64,000 nt of DNA from Setaria digitata. Lineage: Eukaryota; Nematoda; Chromadorea; Rhabditida; Setariidae. A model generated the notes under the pieces. It was given only the letters and a program-made list of their open reading frames with translations. It searched no databases and had not been told where the DNA came from. Shown piece after piece: positions 30,638 through 48,260 of this stretch (within the stretch, counting starts at the first letter, position 1; every line of letters starts with the position of its first letter). The translations under genes were made by a program, and so were the position numbers. The stretch spans positions 124,001 to 188,000 of the forward strand of contig RCAB01000031.1 in assembly GCA_003640385.1 (NCBI GenBank), written 5' to 3'.

Positions 30638-32012
30638 ATGACCACTGGTGTAATTAATGCTATTTTCCTGTATGCATGTATTCATGTTGGTAGGGCTTGC
30701 TTTTCATCCGGAGTTTGCGGCACCGGTTACGGTTGCACACAACCTGTAGCTCCTGTATGTTCTGGTGGTTGCGCTCCTGGATATACATGTGGACATTACG
30801 GCTGCTACTCCAGAGCACGTGCACGATCTTCGAAAATACTTGCAGATGCAGCTGCTGATAATCTCCAGAATGATGTTGCTGTTATAAAAGTAAGCTCAAG
30901 TTAAAAAAAAAAAAAAAAATTTTCAACAAAAATTAAACTTTAAAAAAAAAAAAAAAAAAAAATGAGCTACTAAAGTTAATTGATAACTGATAATGCGAAT
31001 ATTTTTGGCACGAAATTTACACCATGTTTTGCATTATGTGTTCCTAGCAGCAGCTTTAAAATTAAATGTTAAATAAAAATAAAAGTTTTGTGGATAATTT
31101 CTAACGGTACCAAATTCTCTAATTTCAAAACGATCAAATTTTAATAAGTCACCTGAATCGTTTTTTTTTGAAAATAATTTCTGCTTATATTTTAAAGTAC
31201 AGCCATATTTAGCATGCTTTCGCGTCATCATTACGTCATCATTTCTCAACCGGTTATACCAAAAATAAAAGAATTTTAATTTTTTTTTTTTTTTTTCCTG
31301 ATAAAGCACGCTGTAGTAGACAGCTTCATACAGAAGCATCGTAGTATATCATGAATCTTCTTATACGAATCTTTTTTGCAGCGACAAGAAGTGAATAGCG
31401 AACAGGCAGCCGATGAATTATTCTATGAATGTTGTGTTGATCAACGGCTTCCTGATAGTTGCTTAGAAAAATGTTCATACAGTACGTACAGGAAGAGTGC
31501 TTTACAGGTTTATCATTTCAAATTGAAAAGCTCTCTGCTAATTTGGATAATTGCATAATTCATCAAGGATTTTAAATAGCAAACTGAATTTTCATCCTAA
31601 ATGATTCCCAAATAATCTTATTGAATCGTTTTCAATTAAGGCAATCTATCTTCGTCTTGATAAATGTCCATTGTCAGCATTAGCTGCCATATCATATTGC
31701 GCTGCTGGTGGACTGGATCATACTGAATGTTGTATGAGGAATAATGTTGCAACAACATTTGCAGGGAATAAATGTCTAACATTTTGCGATCAGGTATCTT
31801 CTTGCTGAAATTTTAGGAATCCTAATATGCTTTTACTAGATTTCAATAAAATTTTGTTATTTTTACAGCGACCAGGAAATATAACACATCTGGATTTATC
31901 CTACTTACCTTGCCACGAACACTTTGAAAATATCAAAGCTTGTTTTATGGAGCATATTAACAATAAGTCACCAACTGCTGATCTCAAAATTGCGCGCACA
32001 TTCGAAGCTTAA
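30638..32012 (+). CDS. Secreted DB-module protein
   Basis: Four exons, 30638-30889, 31382-31507, 31641-31793 and 31869-32012, all phase 0, encode 224 aa. The N-terminus MTTGVINAIFLYACIHVGRA is a likely signal peptide. It is followed by a short Cys/Gly-rich segment (residues about 21-57) with GCTQPVAPVC and CAPGYTCGHYGC. A polar linker leads to the domain: FYECCVDQRLPDSCLEKC, then YLRLDKCPLSALAAISYC, HTECCMRN, KCLTFCDQRPGN and LPCHEHFENIKACFMEH. The CC pairs and spacing match the nematode DB module (DUF290), of unknown biochemical role and found in secreted proteins. Start chosen as the first ATG giving a signal peptide. A poly(A) signal AATAAA follows at 32065-32070. A secreted or cuticle-associated protein is inferred. 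Confidence 0.88.
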
Positions 32013-32901
32013 TTGCAAAGAAAACTTAAAAAAAAATTTTTTTTTTTCATGCATAGTTTTGGTGAATAAAAGTTTGTCTTGTTGGTGGAAATTGCACAAG
32101 GGTCAATTAAAAAATGGTATATAATAGTAGATTTCTGAAAAAAAAAAAAAAAAAAAGTTGAGTGGTTGGATTGGTAAAGAGTAAAACGTTACTTGAAAGC
32201 TCAAATTACATGTGTAGATGAATAGCTAAATCTCAAATCTTGGAAGGATACAATGTTAGATAAGTGTTATCCTCACATGTAAAGCATTCTTTTGTTCACT
32301 ATGTTATTTTGTAGAAAACTGAGCTATCTAATTGAAATTCATTGATCACATTTCATAAATTTTCTTGATGTAAAAATTTGAATGAATTTGCCTAATATTT
32401 AAATAACCGTCAACTTGCACTGTATATCAATTTTTGTTCTGGCTCTCAAAACAACTAGCACATTTTATCGTTCACTGGGAAATAGCCATAGCTAGACGAA
32501 TTTCTAAACTGACATTTTATACCTGTTTCAAATGAAGAATATTTCCTGCATTAATAAACACGCTATGAAATAGCAATGCTGATATTAATAACAGCAAATT
32601 GTAACAAAAAGTTGCAAATATTCACTGAATAAATTTACTAATGGTATTTGGACAGCTGTACTAGGTTTATAGGTGTTAGCAAGTTTTGTTGATGAGCAGG
32701 AGGATAGAAGAGTAGAACTGGACTGCTTAAACTATGGAAAGAAACGAAGAGAAAAGAAGACAAAAATGTACTGATACTTCAAGTGGAGACCATACAGTTG
32801 AATGATACGGTAGGAGATGCTTCTGAAAACTCTAACAAGTTTAGATAATGCCTTTTGCAGTTGGCTTGCATTCTATGCATCAATGGCTAATGATGTTTTA
32901 G
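32013..32901. other. Convergent 3' spacer
   Basis: Between the stop codons of the DB-module gene (+) and phosphofructokinase (-). It carries the DB-module poly(A) signal and a poly(A) tract near 32139-32156. No exon seen. Confidence 0.55.
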
Positions 32902-37813
<4,912 letters not shown>

Positions 37814-40800
37814 AATCTACAAGAAAACTAATTGGACTATCTTGCAATAAAAAAATTAACAATCATATTGAAATCAAAGTACGATTTCACAGAAAAATGT
37901 GACTTTCTCATGTCTCATACTCTACACGTGACATGACGCCATACAATAGACGTCCAAATAGTTTCAAAATAAAACGATTTCTGTAGGATGAATGGCTCAT
38001 CTTTGATGGTTTAGCAAATTTGTATCAGTGAAGGTATAATAATTTTGAATCTAGATTGCATAAATTGAGAAGAAATCTTAGTATGTACAGTGCCGAAATC
38101 TCCCTATATCGAATGGCTTCACAAAACCTAAATTATAAAATTCATATTCTTCACAACGCAAAATCAACTCGTTGCCAAAGATTGTAACATCCTGTCAAAC
38201 TTTTTAAACTTATTTGAAGTTTTTATAATAAATGCAGGTAAAACTGTTACAGAATGGCAATGATTCACCTAGTGTATGTATATGGAAAGTGATAAATGAT
38301 AATCCATTGAAGCGATATCAGATTTAGTTCGAAATTCAGTGGTCGTAAGATGAACACTGTTAATGAGATAATCAGTACAGTGAAGAAAGGAAAAATGAAA
38401 AGAAACCGTCAGCTCACATATTATTTGACTGTTTACTTATTTTCTCGCTAATTTGTTTTTAAAAATGGCAATGCTGACAGAAGGAAAGGAAGTTATAAAA
38501 CGTCAGCAGGTGAGCTGTTCAGTAATTAAGGGTGTACGGTGTATGGACCTCGTATTCTTCTCATGTTTTACAATTTTTGAAAAACTTGTAGTTTTTAAAT
38601 TCAAGTAAGTCAAGCGTCCAATTTATAATTGCTCCGTCTGTCAGCTTACTTAACCTTGAGAGTTTTGAATATTTTCAGCTAAAGACAATAGACGACGAAT
38701 TGTAACTGAACGAATAAACTTTCGCTTTGCTGGAGACTTACAAAGACTTACAAAGTTACAAAGTTTATTGAAAAAGTGAGAAGGTAGTTAACTGACTTAA
38801 ATACAACTTTCGTGTTTTAAAAATAAAAGTATAAGAAGTACGTAATGTGCCACTAAAACACCAATTTGTCATAATTGTAAGTTAATTGATTTCAGAAATT
38901 CTCCAAGTCGAAACTTAACCTCTGCGTACCGTTTCGCAACTTGATATTTGCTCTTGGCAATTGTTAACCGTAAAAATGAATGAAATCTTTAAAGAAATTT
39001 CCAAACTGCCGATGCATGAAGTATGAAGAGTTTAATTTGTTGTAAGCATCCATCATTTCCTTTCTTTTTGTTAATTTCAATCAAAGTTGGATAATACTAA
39101 TACTAATGGAATTTTGCACTGAAAAAAGAACAGTTGTGCAGCAGCAACACACAGTACTCTTGTTTTCTGCTTAACTTACCATTTTTGCTTCACAGCAAAA
39201 CGTACCGGTAGCTCAGAAACAAAAGAAAGCGAGAAATATTTTGTACTGGAGGTGAAGAAAGACAATTATAAGCAGCGGACAGGTGAATGGATATCCAATT
39301 AAAGGGAATGTTTTGTCTTAAAAATGGAAGAAAGCGGAATCAGTGTGAGAAAAAGTTGAAAAGCTCTGTTATGCAATATGCTTGGCACGCCTATGAAGTG
39401 AAGTATAGCTAAATCAACGCTCCGTCTAGTTAGACCTAGCTAGCATCTGCATCCATCGATTATCCGAGGGAAAATGCAGTATTGCAGAGGGAAGTGAGAG
39501 TAGACGTTGTGAATTGTTTAAAAGTGCAGTTAACATGTTTGTGAACCTAAACTTTTTCTAAAAAAATATTCCAAGTGTCAAAAATGAAGAGAGATGCAGC
39601 TGATGTCTAGTTTAATCAGTGAAGCTTTCTAACATTCAGTCTTGACTAAATACTTTTTCAATACTGGGTGATGCAGCGAGCGGTTTCGATGACGCTAATA
39701 AATATATGCAATAAATTGTTGAAAACATTGAGGGAAGTTCTTTTGCTAATTTTTATGATGAAGAATCGATAAAGAATGTGTTTAAATTTTTTTCCTTTTG
39801 AAAATTTCTGAAATTTAAAACAAAAAAGAGCAAAGAAAATGCCATGTTGTGTGATAGATGACATTTTTTTCGAATAAGCATTTTTATGGATTTTTTCTTT
39901 TTAAATAAAACTTTTACAACATAAGAATACTAAAGAAAACGAAACTTTCAGGAAGAAAGAAACAAAAGGAGTGTAATAAACTTTATCAAACCACTCTACA
40001 GTTTTCATAGAGTTTCAAAGGAGCTTTCAAAATTAATAAATGAAAAATCTTGGCTTTGTTTAGTCCTCTCAACCCATCCATCCTACGTGCTACTAAAAAG
40101 CGATATCCCAGAATACAATAATTTGGCATAAGAAAGATTTCAGATACTATCGTTTTATTCGCTAAAATAGCGTTTTCAATAGGAAGTGCTAGGCAGTTAA
40201 CCCTGCTAACAACTTTTAAATAATACATTTTTGTACGAAAATCAAAGGCTGTGCAACCATGTAAATATACAAACATTATTAAACAAATAGACATTGTTAA
40301 TAGCTATATTTACTAGTATGTACCTTTTATATGTTAATTTTTAAATTATTAACAACAAAAAATTTGCTCCAATTTTTAAGTTACTAATAAAAAACTCGGT
40401 TCCATATAAGTCAACTGATCAAAATTGAATGATTCATTAATCCAATTCGATATATTCCTTTAAAGCTATTAAGTGGCCAAGTGCATTCGGATATTAATCA
40501 CTTGAGAGAGTTCATAACATAGCTACCTGTCAAGCCCTTCTACGATGTTAATGCATTAGCCAAAATGTACCAAATTCGGATTCAATCGAAATTCGCTTCC
40601 CAAAAATTTATAAATATTTAAGACTTTATAAATTAAACTTATAAAGGTGTTTTAGAGAACGACGAGTGAATGTCTGAACCAAAAATGAGAACTCTTGAAA
40701 CCAACATGAATATAAAAATCTTCAAATAATTCGAAATCAAATCTTAGCCGAGATTTACTACATTTTCATATCGAGTCCGTCAGAATGGCGTAGTTTCAAT

Positions 40801-41062
40801 ACATGTTAGTTGGAAATGGGGATTTGGACTGTAGGTGTTTCCGGCTTCCGGTGCACGTGAGGGCTAATTTATTTACTAGTAAGTACTGTCTCGAAGTTGG
40901 GAGGAGGACTATCAGATAACTTCAGAAACTTCTTGCAATTTTTGGTTGATATGAAAAAATTATCTTCCTTTCTACCTTTTACCGTATCGAATGACTCTTT
41001 CACTATATCATTATGGCTTAATCACTTAACATTATATCACTATGGCAGTGGGAGACAGAAAT
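37814..41062. other. Divergent intergenic region
   Basis: About 3.2 kb between phosphofructokinase (-) and the NDUFB10-like gene (+). No exon could be supported. It presumably holds both promoters. A short tandem of GACTTACAAA occurs around 38739-38758. Confidence 0.5.
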
Positions 41063-42750
41063 ATGAACGAGACAGTGTTGGAAGAGAAGGACAAGTTATC
41101 ACCGCGGGTTTATCGACGGTTGGAGGACAGGAAAGCTTGGGATGCTTATTGGCAGGTTATTTTACTTAACTTTGAACCATAGTGAACTGATAACATGACG
41201 TAGAATGTGTCGAGTTATTCAATATATAAGTGGATTTTTCTCTAGAGTTTCGGACAAATACTCAGTGCATTATCAGCTTACAAATAGACAAGAAGTCAAG
41301 AGTATAAGACTATCGGTGACAGTAAATAGTAATTAGCTGTCCCGGTTTTCATTCCTGGAGTACATATTTAGTGTTTAATTATTCAGATCTTTGAATTTCA
41401 GTTGCGAAAATTAGAAAGTGAAGGAAGCTATTACATTCGGCTTCTATATTATTTGCATAAAGCGGTGGATACTCCTGCTACATGGTTCAGAGGTATCTTT
41501 GTTATTACTCCATGCAGAATATATAATACTCAACAAGTTCTACCTTCTTCTTGATCAGGTGGCTTTTACTTAGTTTTTCACTTAATTGTACACATTGTTC
41601 CAGAAAAAATCGTAGAACCGATGAATGACAAGTATCGCTCACCATACTATCACCGCAAGCTGAATCGAGTTCCAGGGATTGATGAATGTGCTGTGGATGA
41701 TTTGTCTTGCTTTTATGAGGCCAATACACAGTTTCGTCTTGATAAGTTAGTTTGACGACTTTCTTTGAAGTTCTGTCACGGGCTGAACAAGATGAGCTTA
41801 ATGTTGGCTCGTTTGCTATTTTGCTCCTACATTTTGAAAGAATAATAATTAAGACTGGTCGATCAGAACATCTTGGATATCCTGCGCCTGCGGCTTTCTA
41901 GATGTATGGATTACAATGCTCCGAACTTCGTTCCATGTGCAAAAGTAATTTGCTTTCAAAGTAAATACGCTTAATTTTGATGTTGAGTGAATATGAGCAT
42001 CAGCTATATTCATTTTATTACCGAGTTTTTGAATTCCGTCACATGAAATGAGAAAGCTACTCTTTTAGAGATGACAAGTGATAGAATGCACTAAATATTT
42101 TAGTTAATAGATGACGTGGAAGAAAATGAGTTGAATTTCTTCATAAAGTATGGTGAGATCGGACAGGAGGGTAATGTTCGAGATGCATACATGAAACAAA
42201 AGCATCGAATGATTTGGGAAAGACGACATCCGGAAATTATGAAAGCTCGTGCCGAAGCCTATGAGGTAAGTATCAGCATTTGGTGTTAGTTCACTTCCTC
42301 TCTTGTCTCTGAAAATTGGTCCTTAAAGCATATCGTCGAAGTTTTCAAGTGTGTATATGTATATTGGAAGTTCTTCAGTATGAAACGTGGTTCAGTACGG
42401 ATCAGAAAGGGGAGTGGGGAAGGCGTCAACAAATTCTTGAAGGTAGTACTGCTAAGAAAGGAAGTCTTTGACAATTGTTATCTTCATCCGTGATCGTAAA
42501 ATTTCAGGAGCACAAAAAAAGGGTTGCAAATGGTGAGTATGATTACTCCTTCTGGAAGAAAGGGTTTTGGCACAGCGACAAAAGCAAAATGGAGATGCCG
42601 AATGTTGTCCATCACAGCAAACCAAGTATTGAGGGTGATAAGCCAATATCCTTTGACTGGGAATTCTACAAGAAAATTAAAGATGATCCTGAATTCCTGC
42701 AAAAAGAAAAGGAAAGACAAAGCACATCGACAATGTTTGGTCCGTGGTGA
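41063..42750 (+). CDS. NDUFB10: NADH:ubiquinone oxidoreductase subunit NDUFB10 (PDSW)
   Basis: Accessory subunit of the membrane arm of mitochondrial complex I. Five exons: 41063-41155, 41402-41492, 41604-41749, 42104-42265 and 42508-42750, giving 244 aa. The diagnostic block is YYHRKLNRVPGIDECAVDD followed by LSCFYEANTQFRLDK, matching human YHRQYRRVPDITECKEEDI and MCMYEAEMQWKRD, including the two Cys of the intermembrane-space disulfide pattern. The third intron uses a GTTTGA donor and the TTTTAG acceptor at 42103, chosen because other combinations hit stops. The C-terminus (KKGFWHSDKSKMEMPNV to TMFGPW) extends about 70 residues beyond the human protein; nematode-specific by inference. AATAAA at 42777-42782 is a likely poly(A) signal. 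The start MNETVLEEKDK is the first Met in the frame. Confidence 0.82.
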
Positions 42751-43650
42751 TGCTAAGGTGAATTATTTCTTGATTAAATAAATATTAGTAGTATATGGCC
42801 TCTGTGACACCTCCTTTGAAACTTGCTAGGTATTTTTTAGGTAAGTCAGTCATCTGTAATCTTCGAGTGTAAAACTGAAGATGTGAATTTGTTTAGATTT
42901 CGTTTGTTAATAAGCTCAATTTGCAGATTTATTTTCACTGTGGGGAAAAAAACTAGGTAGGATGGATGCCTAAATTATTTCTAAGTCATCCATTATTGTA
43001 TAGAGAATCTTGTTTATATATAGTATCAAAATGATCCAAGATTATTACCGATAAACTGAAAGTTATTTTGTCTTTTATGGTTGATACATAAAAGCTTACG
43101 AGTTTCACATGCATGGCTCACAGCTTCATTAGTTGTAAACTGTTTTCTCCCAGCAAAAATTACTCGGAAGAGAAACTTTTCACATGGTACTAATTGGGAA
43201 CAAAAGTTATTAGGTTTCATCTTTCTGTTTCTCAGTTTGGTTTTTTTAGTCACTCACTTTGCATTTCGGAGCTCCAACAGACCAGATTTCTGCCAACTTA
43301 TAAACGAAAAGTTACTCTGTCATGGTTGCTGTGATTGGCACTTAAAGGCTTACTACTCTAACATACATGCACCACAGTTCCATTAGTTACAACGTTTGCT
43401 CTCTGCTGTATCTTGGAGCGATCGGAAGACATATTCTTTTCAAGCAAATCCCACTCTGTCTCTATTTAGCACTCTATTCACAAGCTGTGTGGGTATTATA
43501 GCTTTTCCTATTCAATTCAAGTAAATATATTTGAAACTTCACGCCCAGAACAAAAACAAGTTTACCCAAAACGGAACAATACGAAGAGAAATGCAGAAAC
43601 GGGACAACTTCGTCACCAAAAGCTCAGTAATTATAATCAATAAGTCAAGT
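42751..43650. other. Convergent 3' spacer
   Basis: Between the stops of NDUFB10 (+) and the zinc-finger gene (-). A 101-codon plus-strand frame at 43081-43386 has no recognisable motif and is not called. Confidence 0.5.
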
Positions 43651-45404
43651 TTACGAATCAGTGACACCACTGGCCTTCCCATTTTGTAGCTTCTGCAATT
43701 TGCGTTGCGGAGATGTTGCGGAATGGTTCTGAAAAAAAAAAAGTAGATGCAGTTTACAAATAACATTTTGAAACAGACCTGACCATTCCCATGTTTTTTA
43801 ACGTTATTAAAAAGAAAAGAGAGAAGAGATCAAGTACCTTTACCTTAAGAGAAGTCCTTTTGCTATGCGTAAACGTTTCTTCTTCATCAACTTGGTTCTC
43901 CTCTTTATTACCTTCTTCATTCCTAGAGTGCTTAAATCGAAACTGGTCAATTTTTGATACTAATCCAGGGAAACATTTACGCATAACATCAATCCAAGCA
44001 TTTTGCAACATTTCACAGCTGAAATAGCAGTTTGTATTACTCCGCAGTGAGCAACAAGGAATACTTGTGCAGAAACCTCAAATCTATTCTGAAGATCTAT
44101 AAGAATGACAAACTTTTAGTCACTGCCACTCCAGTTTCCTACACATGGATAAATCCATGATGCATAATGGGGCTTACTGCTAAATTAAGTTGTTTCGCAT
44201 AAGCTTTTTAATAACTCACTTGTTATCAATCGGTTTCGCACCGACATGAGGATGCTTAAGCGCCATGTGAGTGCGAACATGGGCTGCTTCACTACTAGTA
44301 TATGAGCATTCCGAACACTGATACTGTTTCAGGTGGTAATGCCGCTTAGCATGATTCATTAGTGAAGATAGTGATCGGTAGTTCGGCATCATTTTTTGGC
44401 AAAGCTGCAAAAAAATAAATTAACATCTAACTGAAGAAATATTAACTTTTCCAGGCGTTCGTTTAAAAAAGAAGGGAAAAAGGAGACGGAGATACAATGT
44501 AAAGATACCTGAAGCTGTAAAACTTTATCTTTTCAATTGTGGTAGAACCAATTCCATACCTCACATCTGACGTGGTTTCCATTATCGCTGCTAGCTTCGT
44601 TCATTATGGACGTCACATACCCGTTGAAACTTAAAGGGGACATACTGCTTCGTTCCTCTTTTGGCGCCAAGCTTTGAAACTGTGTTAACATTTTGCTTTC
44701 TTCCTCATCAGCTGGAATTAACAAATTTTAAATCTACCCCTTAATTATCAATTAGAACGATTTGTCTAATGGATAAGAGAAATCTAGCACCAAATAACAC
44801 AGCAGTATGCTTGAATTGGATATGTTACGATATGTTACTAATGTACCTGGTGTGTCAGGAAAATATTTATGAAGAAACATGACGAGATTGCTACCAGGCT
44901 CCAACACTTCCACGTTCACTTCAGCCGCTATCTCCGAATGTTTGAGAGTAATATGCAGACGTACCTTCCACTTGAAAACAAATAATGAATAATGATTTAG
45001 GTACAACGTCCTTCAACATGCAGAATCAAAAAATTTGCGTAACGTTACGCGCCATAAGCTTTTTGTAAAGCCTTTTCAAAGAATTTCACGAGACCTCAGC
45101 AAGTCAATAAAAAAAAAAGTACTGGTTTAAAAACGATTTTAATTTATACGGAAGCATCGGTTTTCATTAGCTTTCCAAACAAGAAATAATTGAAACCTCC
45201 ACCTGATCAGCATTCTGATAACCGCATTCCTCGCAGCAGTAAGGTATACATTCTGTTCTATGCACTCTATCAAGATGTTCGATGAGTGCTTCAGCATTAA
45301 CTCTTTCACCGCACTCAATACAAGCATACGACAAATCATTCAAGCCCGTCAACATTAAATCAGCCGAACGATCATTTTCTCCGCTTTTGAATGTCGAGAA
45401 CTGG

Positions 45405-45436
<32 letters not shown>

Positions 45437-47472
45437 AATAGTATTACAATGACGGATAAAGCTTGTCTTGATAAGTGAAAAATAATTACCGTAAATACAA
45501 ACTGAGCATTCGCTTATCCTCTAAATGAAATAAAACATTTTATTGTATCAGTATGGAGTACCTTGGAATAACCCGGAAAACACTGATCCATCAACAAATC
45601 CCACTGATTTTGCATTTCTGGTGTAAGCGCATCCAGCGGTTGGCTAACGTGATCCTTATGATTGTGCTGCATATGCAGGCGTACCTACAATATTACTTGG
45701 TGCATCATTTCTTGTACTGCGCTTGTTTTTTCCGTAATGTTTTATTGCGAGAAGCCAATCCGTAATTTCTACTCTATTTTTATACAAAGCTAAAAAATAT
45801 CCTCGGAGAAATACGAAACTGAAAGGGGGGAAAAAAATGGTAGAAAACTAACCTTAGCCATTTCATTGTGAGTATAAATGCAATAAACACATTGGAACTG
45901 CTTTAGGGATGCATGTCGACGGACATGGTTAGTCAAATTTGATAGACGACTGGACATTATTTTATTTTGACACAGCTGACAAACAGCATATAACGATGGG
46001 TCATCATTAACAACCGCCCGAGATCCCCGTGGTCGAGCAACAAAAGGTATTGGAGACGGTATGGCCGTTGAAGTAGCCAAACCATGGACAGAATTAGAGC
46101 TGGATGGTGCAGGAGACGGATGTGTGGTATGGTCATCATTGATAAGCAACTGGGCGCTGTTATCATCCGAGGACATCACCGAGTCCTGCACGGCTACAGC
46201 GCTTGAGAAATGTGTAAGGTCGGCAACGGGATTCGTCGTTGTATTAAGTACCGGAAGAAACGCATTTTCACGGATTTCGTTTACAAATGACACTTCCGGA
46301 AAACCATTATTCAACTGGAAAAGTAGTAACAGATTTACAAACATGAAAAATGAGCAAATTGATGAAGACTATTAAACCTATTTGATCTTTGAAGCTGAAA
46401 TTACTTTAACTTAATTTATAAAGTCAAATCCTCAAAGAGAAATTAATAACAACGCTGTCAAGGAAAGGATTACTTTTATTTATAAAATATATAGTGAGTT
46501 CAAGATTGGAGAAACGAACAGTTAAAGACTAAGGTGTCAACATCATCATCTTTTTAAGGATAATGGGATTAGACAATGAGATAACTTAGTACTTTCATAC
46601 AGTTGATCCATTTTTTTTTCAATCAAAAGGAGAAAGAACTCCCACTTGACAAATCAGTCTGCCTACTTTATGCACAATTCCCTTCATACTTCCAGGATTA
46701 CTCCTAAGTTACTGCATAAAGAGTGGCGAGGAGGATAGTGGGGTAGACAGTAGTCATTGTCTTTCAATATTTGAATTTTCTCTACAAATGCAAAAGATAT
46801 GTACGAGCGAGTCTCGCAAATGTTGAGACTACTAGATATTCCCTGGGAAGCAGTGCGTGAGTCTGTCTTCTTTCATCACCCCAAACATAATCGGCTAACA
46901 GCTACGACTCACCTCCTACAGGAATCGAACCGAAATGAGAACCGCCGAAAAGCGTCTAAGGTTTGTCAAATCCGTAAAAAGTCACAAGTGGCAATTGCAC
47001 CCGGTATTCCATGATTGCGAAGGGGCGGAAATGGGAAAAATGAATGAAGCGGTATAGAAGGTAGAGGAAGGTTGCAATGAACCATGGACATTGAAAATTG
47101 AATGCAAACAAAGGGCTGCTGAATCCAAAAGCAACGCTTCGAATACATCAAGTGTCGCGAATTTTGTAGTAGTTTTTAAATACCTGCAGAATAGAGAGAG
47201 AAAGGAAAGGAGCGAGGCAGATCTTAGAAAGTGCGACAGATGACAGCAAGGAAACTCGGGATATTTTTGCTTTTCTTCTAAATGAATAGATAAGTTTAAA
47301 TTTCTCCGTGAAGAAAGGAAAAGACATCAAAAAAAATTACCAGTAAACTGAAAAGTTTGATAATATCACCACCTTCTGGGATACGTACAATAGCAAAATT
47401 CGGCAGTCCGAGGATATCATTCGCGGTGGTCAGGGGTTTCTGGTGTGCAGTAGTGGGGTGCAATGCTGCCAT
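43651..47472 (-). CDS. Multi-C2H2 zinc-finger protein
   Basis: Nine exons: 47341-47472, 45853-46314, 45562-45684, 45197-45400, 44847-44964, 44560-44711, 44220-44404, 43844-44018 and 43651-43728. All phases agree and give 542 aa. Zinc-finger pairs are CQLCQNKI with TNHVRRH, then FQCVYCIYTHNEMAKVRLHM ending QHNH (split by an intron). Next are YACIECGERV with EHLDRVH and YCCEECGYQN with RLHITLKH. Last are CELCQKMMPN with MNHAKRH and YQCSECSYTS with RTHMALKH. Three times a finger pair is followed by a similar segment ending in FPG or FPD (WDLLMDQCFPGYSK, NLVMFLHKYFPDTP, WIDVMRKCFPGLVSK), so the protein looks like a threefold repeat. Between the first exon and the fingers lies a Ser/Pro-rich linker; the C-terminus is acidic then basic. 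A nuclear nucleic-acid-binding protein is inferred; ortholog not recognised. The start MAALHPTTAH is the best-supported Met. Confidence 0.85.
45404..45434. repeat. Poly(A) tract beside a splice acceptor
   Basis: About 30 A on the plus strand, read as poly(T) in the minus-strand transcript directly before the CAG acceptor of the zinc-finger exon 45197-45400. Confidence 0.85.
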
Positions 47473-47560
47473 TTGCAAGCAGTATCCTAATCGTATCGTA
47501 TCTCGTCCGATAACAACAGTGCAGATAGGTATGTTATTGTTGTATTGCAGTAGCGTGTTA

Positions 47561-47605
47561 ATGCCTGCCTGCTTGCTTGCCTGCCTGCCTGCGTGCGTGC
47601 GTACG
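47561..47605. repeat. TGCC/TGCT/TGCG tetranucleotide repeat
   Basis: Imperfect tandem tetranucleotides over about 45 nt. Confidence 0.85.
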
Positions 47606-47678
47606 TTAGAAAGGAAAGAGCAGGGGAAAGGGATGGGGAATGCGGACGGATGCGGGTTGCTCTCACCTCTATTTCTGG

Positions 47679-47695
47679 GTGGGGGGGGGGGGGGG
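47679..47695. repeat. Poly(G) run
   Basis: About 15 consecutive G after TTTCTGGGT; rare in this AT-rich window. Confidence 0.85.
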
Positions 47696-48084
47696 TAACA
47701 TTGTGTCCCCCCTCCCCTACTCTGTAGCTGTATTCCTGCATGCAGTCCACCAGCCATCCCATCGCGCTGCACTTCTCGGTTCCATCAAGCGCAAATCGAT
47801 GGCCGAAGCAAGTTGCTAGACTGCTACTGCCACTGCTACATGCACTCACAACTGCAGCATCAGCATCAGCACCAACAGCACTCGGGCAGCAAAGGGCGCG
47901 TGCAATGCCTTGCCTGCGCAACCTGCACAATCGTCTCCACGTCCTACCCTGTCCTGATCCCTTTGTATGTCTCTGTGCGGTGCATGCATGCATGTCTGTG
48001 CATGTGTCATATCTATGCCTGCCGTACCATTGTCGATTACAGCCCGCCTGGTAAAGTGGCCCTATACTGAGATTAAAACATACA

Positions 48085-48260
48085 CCTAGCCGCACGCACG
48101 CACACGCAGATGCACCACTGATATACACATACACATACATATACACACGTACACACACACATACATATACACACGTACACACACACATATACACGTACAC
48201 ACACATACATACATATACACATACACACACACATACAGATACATATTCATATTGCATACT
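48085..48260. repeat. CA/TA/CG alternating microsatellite
   Basis: Purine-pyrimidine alternating ACAC, ATAC, CACG tracts, a Z-DNA-prone composition. It yields Val/Cys/Tyr-rich frames on the minus strand that are not coding. Confidence 0.9.

Noticed and set aside
46900..46960. tRNA-like GGTTCGATTCC T-loop on the minus strand
   Set aside because: No matching acceptor stem, D-arm or anticodon arm could be laid out around it.
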